In this document: piece after piece, positions 25,436 through 33,524 of the stretch
How positions within the stretch are numbered: the first letter of the stretch is position 1
Layout of the letters: every line of letters begins with the position of its first letter
Assembly: GCA_002344885.1 (NCBI GenBank)
Contig: DDUQ01000128.1
Span: forward strand, 1-56,436
Direction of reading: 5' to 3'
Length of the DNA: 56,436 nucleotides
Origin: Comamonadaceae bacterium UBA2334
GTDB taxonomy: Bacteria; Pseudomonadota; Gammaproteobacteria; Burkholderiales; Burkholderiaceae_C
Position numbers and translations under genes: made by a program
Notes under the pieces: model-generated
The model's input: only the letters and a program-made list of their open reading frames with translations
Told to the model about the DNA's origin: nothing
Database searches by the model: none

Positions 25436-26079
25436 GCAACGGCAAACCCCAACCGTCCGTCATCAAGCGCCTGTTCGATCGCGTGTTTCCCCGCATGCCC
25501 GACTTTTACGGCATGTTGACCGAGCAGTGCAACCAGGTGGCGCACACCACCGGCCTGCTGGTGGAGTACATGGAAACCGGCAACCCCAAAATCGGCAGCC
25601 AGATCCGCCAGGACGAGCACGAAGCCGACCGCGTGAAAATCCGCAACCTGCACACGCTGAACGAGTCGTTCTCCACCCCCATCGACCGCGAGGACCTGTA
25701 CCGCGCCATCATGGACCTAGACGAAGTGGTCAACTACTGCAAAACCACCGTCAGCGAAATGGAAGTGCTGGGCCTCACCCCCGACAAGCACTGCCTGGAA
25801 ATGGCCATGCACATGAAGATGGGTGTCGACGCCCTGCTGCAAGGCTACGCCAAACTGGCCACCGACCCCCAAGCTGCGGCCGCCGACGCCGACCTGGCCC
25901 GCAAAGCGGAGCGGCGGGTGGAAAAGAACTACCGCAAGGCCATTGCCGAATTGTTCCAGGGAGAGGACTACATCCACATGTTCAAGCGGCGGGAAATCTA
26001 CCGCCATCTGTCCAATGGGGCCGACCGCATGGCCCATTGCGCCAACACGCTGCACGACATCGTCGTGAAAATGTGCTGA
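25432..26079 (+). CDS. DUF47 family PhoU-like phosphate transport regulator
   Basis: A 215-residue, all-helical protein of the DUF47/PhoU-like family, thought to control the partner Pit transporter. It starts at ATG 25432 (MSNGKPQPSVIKRLFDRVFP), overlapping the pit stop by 4 nt, so the two are translationally coupled. Metal-binding-type acidic/His motifs of the family are visible (QIRQDEHEADRVK near residues 60-72; LYRAIMDLDEVVNYC near 89-103). The pit-DUF47 pairing is widespread in bacteria. Confidence 0.92.
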   Translation: MSNGKPQPSVIKRLFDRVFPRMPDFYGMLTEQCNQVAHTTGLLVEYMETGNPKIGSQIRQDEHEADRVKIRNLHTLNESFSTPIDREDLYRAIMDLDEVVNYCKTTVSEMEVLGLTPDKHCLEMAMHMKMGVDALLQGYAKLATDPQAAAADADLARKAERRVEKNYRKAIAELFQGEDYIHMFKRREIYRHLSNGADRMAHCANTLHDIVVKMC

Positions 26080-26167
26080 CAGCCTCCCGGCAGCAGACTG
26101 CCCCCATCCGACGCCACTGACGCCCGTGATGCGGCTTTCCGGGCCAAGTCAACCCTGGCCCGTCGGC

Positions 26168-26680
26168 TCACTCTTCCAGCATGGCGCGCAGCATCCAGGC
26201 AGCCTGTTCATGCACGGTCAAGCGCTGCACCAGCACATCGGCTGTGGGTTCGTCACTGGCCTTGTCCACCAGCGGAAACAGGCTGCGCGCGGTGCGGGCA
26301 ACAGCCTCGTGCCCCTCGGCCAGGATGCGCACCATTTCGAGCGCCTTAGGGGGCTGCGCAGGCGCGTCGGGCAGCGAGCTGAGCTGCCCGAACTGGGCAT
26401 ACGAACCCGGAGCCACATGGCCCAGCGAACGGATGCGTTCGGCAATCGGGTCCACCGCATTCCACAACTCGGTGTACTGCGTCATGAACATGGCGTGCAG
26501 GCTGTTGAACATGGGGCCTGTCACGTTCCAGTGAAAGTTGTGGGTGGTCAGGTACAGCGTGTAGGTGTCGGCCAGCAGGTGGCTCAGCCCCTTGGCAATG
26601 GCTGCGCGGTCGGCATCGCTGATGCCAATGTCCAAGCCCTTGCGACGGGCTGCCGGTTTGGATGATGTTTTTTTGCTCAT
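26168..26680 (-). CDS. dps: Dps family DNA-binding ferritin-like protein
   Basis: Forms a dodecameric shell that oxidises Fe(II) with peroxide and protects DNA in starvation and oxidative stress. I start at ATG 26680 (MSKKTSSKPAARRKGLDIG), with AGGAG upstream, giving 170 residues. The lysine/arginine-rich N-terminus is the usual DNA-binding tail. The ferroxidase motif is present: HNFHWNVTGPMF followed by the acidic helix ELWNAVDPIAERI, and the His/Glu pairs near the C-terminus. A good sigma70 promoter lies at 26755-26783. OxyR is encoded 15 kb away, but I see no clear OxyR site here. Confidence 0.93.
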   Translation of the reverse strand: MSKKTSSKPAARRKGLDIGISDADRAAIAKGLSHLLADTYTLYLTTHNFHWNVTGPMFNSLHAMFMTQYTELWNAVDPIAERIRSLGHVAPGSYAQFGQLSSLPDAPAQPPKALEMVRILAEGHEAVARTARSLFPLVDKASDEPTADVLVQRLTVHEQAAWMLRAMLEE

Positions 26681-26754
26681 GTCGATCTCCTGGTCAGTTG
26701 GATAGGGGTTGGAGCCTGCATCAGTCCACCGAAGTGCAGGCCCCTTGCAGACAG

Positions 26755-26783
26755 ACTGTAGAAGCCTCGGGCGCGTGTGGCAA
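26755..26783 (-). promoter_or_regulatory. Sigma70-type promoter of dps
   Basis: On the minus strand TTGCCA (26778-26783) and TACAGT (26755-26760) are spaced by exactly 17 bp. The predicted start is near 26748, giving a leader of about 68 nt before the dps ATG. Confidence 0.6.
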
Positions 26784-26801
26784 TGGGTCGATTTCAAAGA
26801 C

Positions 26802-26824
26802 GGGCATAGGCGCAGCCTATGCCC
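26802..26824. terminator. Perfect 10-bp hairpin between the AbrB-family gene and dps
   Basis: gggcataggc (26802-26811) and gcctatgccc (26815-26824) form a perfect 10-bp stem with a 3-nt loop, 36 nt after the stop of the AbrB-family gene and just upstream of the dps promoter. On the minus strand the following bases are GTCTTTGAAAT, a poor T run, so termination may be weak or depend on other factors. A protein-binding palindrome is an alternative. Confidence 0.5.
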
Positions 26825-26860
26825 AACCCAACACGCTGCAACTGGCAACTGGCAACCGTC

Positions 26861-27943
26861 TCACGACCGACCCAGCCACCGGTACAGCGGTTCGGCCAGG
26901 ATCAACACCGCTACCAGGCGACACACCTGGAATGCGGTGACCACCGGCACGCCCAGTTGTAGCACCTTGGCGGTGATGGCCATTTCTGCAATCCCGCCGG
27001 GCGAGGTACCCAGAATCAACGTCGCCGGGTGAAGCTGCGTGGCCCATGCCAGCGCCGTACCAAAACCCGCGCACAGCGCCATCATCACCACGGTGGCCCA
27101 TGCCACACGGCCCAGCCAGCGCGGTGCGGCCCGAAGGAAAGCAGGCGAAAAACGCACACCCAAGCTCACGCCGATGAACAACTGGGCCAGGTTGGTCAGC
27201 CACCCGGGCAAGGCCGTCAGCCGCACATCGGCCAGGGTCAACGCCATGGTCACCACCAGTGCGCCCATGAACCAGGGGTTGGCCCGCCCCAGCTTCAGCA
27301 TCAGTGCCACCCCAAAACCGGTCAGCAGCGCCAGCACAGCCATCCCCGGCACACTGACGTCACGCACAGCCGTCCCTGCCGCATCCAGCCCATGCACGCC
27401 CCATATCTGCATGGCAAACGGCAACGAGAGGGTCACCATCAGCACGCGCAGGCTGTGGGCACTGGCCACCAGGTCGGTTCGGGCTCCGTGGCGCTCGGCC
27501 AGCAGGGTCATTTCAGATGCGCCGCCAATGGCCCCGGCAAAGTAGGTGGTGGCACGGCGGGCGGCGGGTGTCAGGGCGGCCAGTTCCTGAGCATGTGCAT
27601 GGGCCAGCCAGCGGCCAAATGCCCAACCCAACAGGCATGCCCACGCCACCCCCACCACGATGGCCCACCACAGTCCCGCCACCAGCGCACCGACAGCAGG
27701 GGTGAAATACAGGCCCAGGGCCGAACCGATCACCCACTGCCCGCCGTTGCGAAACGGTATCCAGCTTTCGGTGGGGGCTCCCAGCACCGACAGCACGGCC
27801 ACGGCGACCAGCGGCCCCATCATCCAGGGAATGGGGGTGCGCAACCACTCGCACAGCCAGGCCGCCGCAACCGCCACCAACAGGGTGCCCACGGTGCGCG
27901 CCAGGAACTGGCGGTTGACGGGCGAACGCAACAAAAACGACAT
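26861..27943 (-). CDS. AbrB family membrane protein (AmoA-regulator type)
   Basis: A 360-residue polytopic membrane protein of the AbrB/putative ammonia monooxygenase-regulator family, unrelated to the Bacillus AbrB transcription factor. It consists of two repeats of several membrane segments; the repeat signatures are AGAIGGASEMTLLAERHGA in the first half and LGTSPGGIAEMAITAKVLQL in the second. Function in the family is poorly known; a transport role is plausible. It is divergent from the ChaN-like gene and followed by a hairpin. Confidence 0.85.
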   Translation of the reverse strand: MSFLLRSPVNRQFLARTVGTLLVAVAAAWLCEWLRTPIPWMMGPLVAVAVLSVLGAPTESWIPFRNGGQWVIGSALGLYFTPAVGALVAGLWWAIVVGVAWACLLGWAFGRWLAHAHAQELAALTPAARRATTYFAGAIGGASEMTLLAERHGARTDLVASAHSLRVLMVTLSLPFAMQIWGVHGLDAAGTAVRDVSVPGMAVLALLTGFGVALMLKLGRANPWFMGALVVTMALTLADVRLTALPGWLTNLAQLFIGVSLGVRFSPAFLRAAPRWLGRVAWATVVMMALCAGFGTALAWATQLHPATLILGTSPGGIAEMAITAKVLQLGVPVVTAFQVCRLVAVLILAEPLYRWLGRS

Positions 27944-28047
27944 GCAAACCTATCATCAAACTTCACGAACGGCGGACAAGGTACACATACCAAGGCGAAT
28001 CACACACAGCCCGGCAGCGTTGCCCACTCAGCGCGTAGTATCCCGTC

Positions 28048-29016
28048 ATGGACACGCCCGCTCCCCGCCCACGCACAGGCCAACGGCCTGAACCCATTTG
28101 CCTTGCAACGCCCCGTGACCCGGCAAACAGCCGGCCAGCCCGTGCACCAGGCACGACACGTCGGCGTGTGCTGTTGGCAACCCTCGGCTGCCTGAGCGGC
28201 GGGAGCATCTGGCTGGGCGGTTGCGCCAGCGCGGCGGCCCCGGCGGCATCGGCAACCACCGACACCGCGACCACGCCTGAGGCGCTGCCCATCCCCATCC
28301 GGCTGCACCGCCTCGGCCCCGCCGATGTGCTGCTGCTGGGCGAACAGCACGATGCCCCCGAGCACCAGCAGCTGCATCTGGCCAGTGTCAACGCGCTGGT
28401 CGAACTGAATGAACTGGCGGCACTGGTGCTGGAAATGGCTGACGCAGGCACCTCCACCGCCGGTCTGGCCACGTCGGCCCCGGCTGAAACCGTGCAGAAA
28501 GCACTGGCCTGGCGCGAGGGTGCCTGGCCCTGGGGGCCGTATGCGCCAGCCATCATGGCAGCGATTGCAGCGGGCGTGCCCGTGCTGGGTGGCAACCTGC
28601 CTCGCGCGCGCAACGCCCAGACGATGAAAGAGCCCGCCTGGGACAGCCGCGTGCCACCGGATGCCTGGCAGCGCCACCAGGACGCCGTGCGCGACGGCCA
28701 CTGCAACCTGCTACCCGCCAGCCAGATCGCGCCCATGACACGCATCCAGATTGCTCGTGATGTCTCGCTGTCGCAAACAGCTGCTGCCCACGTGGCAAGG
28801 GGCAAAACGGTGGTGGTGCTGTGCGGCAGCCAGCATGCACACCGGCAACTGGGCATCCCGCTGCACATGCCCCCTGGGCTGCGGGTGAAAGCGGTGCGCA
28901 TGGCAGCAGGCGGTGCTCGACCAGACGATGGCACCGCATTCGACGCCGTCTGGCACACCACACCCGTGCCCCCGGTGGACCACTGCGCGAGGCTGAAGGA
29001 ACGGCTGGGCAAGTGA
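28048..29016 (+). CDS. ChaN family haem-binding-type lipoprotein
   Basis: A 322-residue protein with a lipoprotein signal (lipobox LGGC, Cys59) preceded by TTRRRVLLATLG, which could allow Tat export. The ChaN signature VLLLGEQHDAPEHQQLH follows at about residues 94-110 and VVVLCGSQHAHRQLGIP near the C-terminus. In Campylobacter, ChaN binds cofacial haems and is linked to haem-iron uptake; the same role here is inference, and no TonB receptor is nearby. A 58-residue N-terminus before Cys59 is long, so the true start may lie further in. Confidence 0.8.
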   Translation: MDTPAPRPRTGQRPEPICLATPRDPANSRPARAPGTTRRRVLLATLGCLSGGSIWLGGCASAAAPAASATTDTATTPEALPIPIRLHRLGPADVLLLGEQHDAPEHQQLHLASVNALVELNELAALVLEMADAGTSTAGLATSAPAETVQKALAWREGAWPWGPYAPAIMAAIAAGVPVLGGNLPRARNAQTMKEPAWDSRVPPDAWQRHQDAVRDGHCNLLPASQIAPMTRIQIARDVSLSQTAAAHVARGKTVVVLCGSQHAHRQLGIPLHMPPGLRVKAVRMAAGGARPDDGTAFDAVWHTTPVPPVDHCARLKERLGK

Positions 29017-29063
29017 CGGGGCTGTGAAAGGTGCCGCCGGATTGCAGCGACAATCCGGCCATC

Positions 29064-29927
29064 ATGACCGCTTCCAACGCCACTCCTACTTACGTTCTCA
29101 CCCTGTCTTGCCCGGACCGTCTGGGCCTGGTGCACGCCGTGTCCGGGTTCCTGCTGGAACGCGCCGGCAACATCGAAGAAGCCGCGCAGTTCAACGACCA
29201 CGACACCGGCCTGTTTTTCATGCGCGTGCAGTTTGCCTGCAGCCAGCTCAGCCACGAGCAGCTCAAGGCCGACCTGGCCGCGTTTGCAACCCCGCTCAAC
29301 CTGCAATGGCAACTGCATGCCACTGCGCAGCCGATGCGCACGGTCATCATGGTCAGCCAGCAGGGGCATTGCCTGAACGATCTGCTGTTTCGCTGGAAAA
29401 GCGGGCTGCTGCCGCTGGACATCCGCGCCATCGTCAGCAACCACCGCGACTTCTACCAACTGGCCGCCAGCTACAACGTGCCGTTTCACCACCTGCCCGT
29501 AACGGCTGCGACCAAGGCCCAGGTGGAAGACCGCCAGTACGAAATCATCCAGGCCGAGGGCGCCGAGCTGGTGGTGCTGGCGCGTTACATGCAGATCCTC
29601 AGCAACGACCTGTGCCAGAAGCTGGCCGGGCGCGCCATCAACATTCACCACAGCTTCCTGCCCAGTTTCAAGGGTGCCAAGCCCTACTACCAGGCGCACG
29701 ACCGGGGTGTGAAGCTCATCGGAGCCACCGCCCACTACGTGACAGCCGACCTGGACGAAGGCCCCATCATCGAACAGGACGTGGCCCGCGTGGACCACAG
29801 CAAAACGGTGGATGACCTGACCGCCCTCGGCCGCGACACGGAAAGCCAGGTGCTGGCCCGCGCCGTGAAATGGCACAGCGAACACCGCGTGCTGCTGAAC
29901 GGCCACAAAACGGTCATCTTCAAGTAA
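29064..29927 (+). CDS. purU: Formyltetrahydrofolate deformylase
   Basis: Hydrolyses 10-formyl-tetrahydrofolate to formate and tetrahydrofolate, balancing one-carbon pools. From ATG 29064 (MTASNATPTYVLTLSCPDRL) the protein has 287 residues. An N-terminal ACT domain (about 8-85) precedes a formyltransferase fold. Catalytic residues are visible: Asn and His in AINIHHSFLPSFKGAKPY, and the Asp in GATAHYVTADLDEGPIIEQD. A GTG start at 29031 is possible but less likely. It is 47 nt after the ChaN-like gene. Confidence 0.93.
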   Translation: MTASNATPTYVLTLSCPDRLGLVHAVSGFLLERAGNIEEAAQFNDHDTGLFFMRVQFACSQLSHEQLKADLAAFATPLNLQWQLHATAQPMRTVIMVSQQGHCLNDLLFRWKSGLLPLDIRAIVSNHRDFYQLAASYNVPFHHLPVTAATKAQVEDRQYEIIQAEGAELVVLARYMQILSNDLCQKLAGRAINIHHSFLPSFKGAKPYYQAHDRGVKLIGATAHYVTADLDEGPIIEQDVARVDHSKTVDDLTALGRDTESQVLARAVKWHSEHRVLLNGHKTVIFK

Positions 29928-30025
29928 AAAGGCCGTCTGGCGCTTGGTTATCGGCACTTGATTGCTATCTTTTAAGCAACACAGCTCATTTGCGCCACAT
30001 GATGCACTGATGCCAGAATGCCGCC

Positions 30026-30895
30026 ATGACCGTTCGCATACCGCCCATCCAGTGCCTGCTCACGTTTGAAGCGCTGGCACGCCTGCGCAGCGTGACGCAA
30101 ACGGCTGAAGAACTGTGCGTCACGCCCAGCGCGGTCAGCCACCGGGTGCGCCAGTTGGAACAGATCCTGGGCACCAAGCTCTTCGGTCGGGCAGACTTTT
30201 CGCTCACCAGCGAAGGCAGCGAATACTTGGCCCATGTGCGAGAAGGCCTGTCCATTCTGGAGCGTTTTCCGAGCCAGGGTGCCTCACCCGGCCGGCGCAA
30301 ACTCAAGCTGGCGGTCACCCCCACGTTCTCGCGCTCCATCCTCATGCCCCGGCTGCGCCAGTTCACCGACGCCTACCCCGAAATCGACCTGACGCTGCAG
30401 GTCAGCATCCCGCTGCTCGACGTGGTGGCCGAAGATGCCGACCTGACCATCCGTTTCGGCACCGGCCGATATGCCGATGTGGAACACATCTGCCTGTTCA
30501 AGGACGAGGTGACCCCCATGGTGTCGCCCACTTTTCTGCGTGAACACGGCCCGTTTGACACCGTGGCCGACCTGGAGGGCCTGCCCCTGCTGCGCAGCCC
30601 GCTGGAGCCGTGGCGCACCTGGTTTGCCGCACACGACCTGGACTGGCCCGAGCCGCTGGACGGCTCGACCTTCAACGACATCGGGCTGATGTGCGATGGC
30701 GCGGCCGCCGGCATGGGCGTGGCCCTGGTCCGGTTGCGCCTCGGTGCTCCCTGGCTGGAAAACGGCACGCTGGTGCGCCCGTTTGCCCGCAGCGTGCCCA
30801 GCCCCCATGCGCACTACCTGTGCTGGCGAACCGGTACCATGGACCGCTGGGAGTGCAACACGTTTGCCGACTGGCTGAAACAAGCCCTCACCTGA
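30026..30895 (+). CDS. LysR-type transcriptional regulator, GcvA-like
   Basis: A 289-residue LysR-family regulator with the N-terminal HTH (LLTFEALARLRSVTQTAEEL, then VTPSAVSHRVRQLEQILG) and a periplasmic-binding-like effector domain. The layout and the motif TPTFSRSILMPRLRQF fit the GcvA/AmpR-like branch. Target genes are unknown. The hybrid kinase gene starts 18 nt downstream on the same strand, so the two are probably cotranscribed; purU lies 98 nt upstream. Confidence 0.88.
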   Translation: MTVRIPPIQCLLTFEALARLRSVTQTAEELCVTPSAVSHRVRQLEQILGTKLFGRADFSLTSEGSEYLAHVREGLSILERFPSQGASPGRRKLKLAVTPTFSRSILMPRLRQFTDAYPEIDLTLQVSIPLLDVVAEDADLTIRFGTGRYADVEHICLFKDEVTPMVSPTFLREHGPFDTVADLEGLPLLRSPLEPWRTWFAAHDLDWPEPLDGSTFNDIGLMCDGAAAGMGVALVRLRLGAPWLENGTLVRPFARSVPSPHAHYLCWRTGTMDRWECNTFADWLKQALT

Positions 30896-30913
30896 CAACC
30901 CCACCCCGCCACC

Positions 30914-33313
30914 ATGTCCACCCCTTTGATCAACCGGTTGCGCCTGCTCTACCTGAGGCCCTGGGCCTTGCCCGCACTGGGGTCGGTGCTGCTGCTGCTG
31001 GGTGGGGCGGTCGGCTGGTACACCCTCTCATCCGCCCGGGAAGTGGTGCGGTCCTACATGGTGGACACGGCCTCCAAACAGGCCGATGCCGTCACCCACT
31101 TCCGCAACTTCTACGCCACCAACATCCTGCCCCGGGCCCGCGAAGCCGGCATGGGCGTGTCATACCTGTACAAAGAGCAGCCCAACAGCCTGCCCCTGCC
31201 GGCCACCTTCACCATCGACCTGGGGCACTACCTGTCCCAAACTGAAGCCGGGCACCGAGTGGCGCTCTACAGCGACCTGCCCTTTCCCTGGCGGGCGGCC
31301 GAACGCCAGCTCGACCAGTTCCAGCTCGACGCGCTGGCGCACCTGCGCGTCAACCCGGACAAACCGTTTGTGCGCGAAGAAACGGTCAATGGCGTCGAGC
31401 TGCTGCGCTATGCGCGGGCCGACCGCATGTTGCCCACGTGCGTGGCCTGCCACAACAGCATGGCCGGCTCACCCCGCACCGACTGGAAAGAAGGCGACGT
31501 GCGCGGCGCGCTGGAGATCAGCATGCCCATCCGCAACTGGCAAACCGCCGCCACGGGCGTGCTCAACCAGTCGTTTGCCATCCTGCTGGCGGTGATGGCA
31601 CTGGGCATGACCGGCGTGTGGCTGATCACACACCGGCTGCAAAGCGCGCTGCGTGTGTCGCGCGAGCTGTCTGCCGAACGTGAAGCGGCCAACCAACGGC
31701 TGCGGCGCGAGGTGGACGAACGCCTTGCGGTGGAGCGCAACCTGCGGCTGAGTGAATCCAAACTGAACAGCATTTTCGATTCGGCACCCGAAGGCATCGT
31801 CGTCATCGACACACGGGGCCTCATCATCCAGGCCAACACGGCGGCGGCCGACATGTTCGGCCTGGCGCTCGCCGAGTTGTTGGGCCAGAACGTCGGCGTG
31901 CTGATGGCCTCGGAGCGGCGCAGCCAGCATGCCCAGGACATCGACACCTACCTGCGCACCGGCATCCAGCACATGCTCAACCGCCCCCGCGTGGTGGAAG
32001 GCTGTCGCAAAGACGGCACGCGCTTCCCGTTGCGGCTGTCAGTCACCGAAACACGGGTGGACGACGAGCTTTACTTCACCGGGGTGATGCAGGACTTCAC
32101 GCAGATCAAGGCGAATGAAGCCCAACTGATCGAAGCCCGCAACAAGGCCGAGGTGGCCAACCGGCTCAAAGGCGAATTCCTGGCCAACATGAGCCATGAA
32201 ATCCGCACACCCATGAACGGCATCGTGGGCATGACCCAACTGGTGCTCGACACCGAGCTGCAGCCCCAGCAACGCGAGCACCTGACGCTGGCCAAAGACT
32301 CGGCCAACCACCTGCTGGTCATCATCAACGACATCCTCGACTTTTCCAAAATCGAGTCCGGCGCACTGGAGCTGGAACCCGCGCGCATCCAGCCCGAGCA
32401 GATCCTGCGCCACACCGTCAAATCACTGCGCGGCCTGGCCGACAGCAAGGGCATCAGCCTGCGCCACACCTGCACACCGGCGGTACCGGCCGAGGTCATG
32501 GCCGACCCGGTGCGGCTGCGCCAGGTGCTGACCAACCTGATCGGCAACGCCGTCAAGTTCACACACGAAGGCGAGGTGGCGGTGCACATGGATGCCACAC
32601 CGCCCGCTGAAGATGGCAGCGTGATGCTGCAGGTGCAGGTGGTGGACACCGGTATCGGCTTTGACCCGGCCAAGGCCGAAGCCTTGTTCAAACCGTTTGA
32701 GCAGGCCGACGGCACCATCACCCGCTCGTACGGCGGCACGGGGCTGGGGCTGGCCATTTCGCGCAGCCTGGTCACGCTCATGGGGGGCAGCATCTCGGCC
32801 ACCAGCACACCGGGCAAGGGCTCGACCTTTGAGTTCAGCGTCCGCTGCACACGCCCCCTAGGCACCGAGGCTGTGTTCAACAAAAGCGCCGGCGGAGACA
32901 ACCAGAACGCCGTGCGGCCGCTGAAAATCCTGGTGGCCGAAGATCACCCCATCAACCAGAAGCTCGCCGGACTGCTGCTGGCCAAAATGGGGCACAGCCA
33001 CGTGATGGTCGAGAACGGCCAGCTCGCGCTCGATGCGCTGGCACGAGAACCCTTCGACCTGGTGCTGATGGACGTGATGATGCCGGAGAAGGACGGGCCT
33101 GCTGCCGTGGCCGAACTGCGCCAGCGCGAGGCCGGCACCGGCCAGCACACCCCCGTGCTGATGGTGACCGCCCATGCCATGACAGGCGACCGCGAACGTT
33201 TCCTGGACAACGGGGCCGACGGCTACGTGTCCAAACCCATCTCGGCCCAGGCACTGCAGGCTGAAATTGCCAGGGTGATGCGCCAGACCACATCAGCAGG
33301 CCAGCCCGATTGA
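30914..33313 (+). CDS. Hybrid sensor histidine kinase with periplasmic haem-c motif (DUF3365-like)
   Basis: A 799-residue membrane kinase. Transmembrane segments at about 20-38 and 220-240 enclose a periplasmic domain of the DUF3365/Tll0287 type that ends in CVACH (176-180), a c-type haem attachment motif. Then follow a PAS domain (about 280-395), the dimerisation/phosphoacceptor helix with His428 in NMSHEIRTPMNG, a HATPase domain (N-box NLIGNAVKF, G-box GGTGLGLAIS) and a receiver domain with Asp720 and Lys774. Redox or NO sensing through haem is plausible but inferred. No cognate output protein is adjacent; phosphotransfer may go to the receiver and an Hpt elsewhere. It follows the LysR gene by 18 nt. 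Confidence 0.9.
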   Translation: MSTPLINRLRLLYLRPWALPALGSVLLLLGGAVGWYTLSSAREVVRSYMVDTASKQADAVTHFRNFYATNILPRAREAGMGVSYLYKEQPNSLPLPATFTIDLGHYLSQTEAGHRVALYSDLPFPWRAAERQLDQFQLDALAHLRVNPDKPFVREETVNGVELLRYARADRMLPTCVACHNSMAGSPRTDWKEGDVRGALEISMPIRNWQTAATGVLNQSFAILLAVMALGMTGVWLITHRLQSALRVSRELSAEREAANQRLRREVDERLAVERNLRLSESKLNSIFDSAPEGIVVIDTRGLIIQANTAAADMFGLALAELLGQNVGVLMASERRSQHAQDIDTYLRTGIQHMLNRPRVVEGCRKDGTRFPLRLSVTETRVDDELYFTGVMQDFTQIKANEAQLIEARNKAEVANRLKGEFLANMSHEIRTPMNGIVGMTQLVLDTELQPQQREHLTLAKDSANHLLVIINDILDFSKIESGALELEPARIQPEQILRHTVKSLRGLADSKGISLRHTCTPAVPAEVMADPVRLRQVLTNLIGNAVKFTHEGEVAVHMDATPPAEDGSVMLQVQVVDTGIGFDPAKAEALFKPFEQADGTITRSYGGTGLGLAISRSLVTLMGGSISATSTPGKGSTFEFSVRCTRPLGTEAVFNKSAGGDNQNAVRPLKILVAEDHPINQKLAGLLLAKMGHSHVMVENGQLALDALAREPFDLVLMDVMMPEKDGPAAVAELRQREAGTGQHTPVLMVTAHAMTGDRERFLDNGADGYVSKPISAQALQAEIARVMRQTTSAGQPD

Positions 33314-33524
33314 CCTGACGGGCAGATCGGCCAAGCCGCCGCACCGGAAGACCGCGCGGCCCTTGGCTTCGGCCACATCTGCCCCGCAGCAGGTGGCAGC
33401 GTCCGCACCCGTTTTCACGGCGGCTTGCAAGAAACTTCAACCTGTCCGCAGTGGCTTGTCCTACACTGCCCGACATCCGCCAATTTGCAGTTCCGTTTGC
33501 CACGCCCTCCTTGGACGCCCCCCC

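Noticed and set aside
33314..33524. Possible small gene between the hybrid kinase and glcD
   Set aside because: Only arginine/proline/alanine-rich open frames typical of GC-rich non-coding or shadow sequence; no ribosome site or family match.
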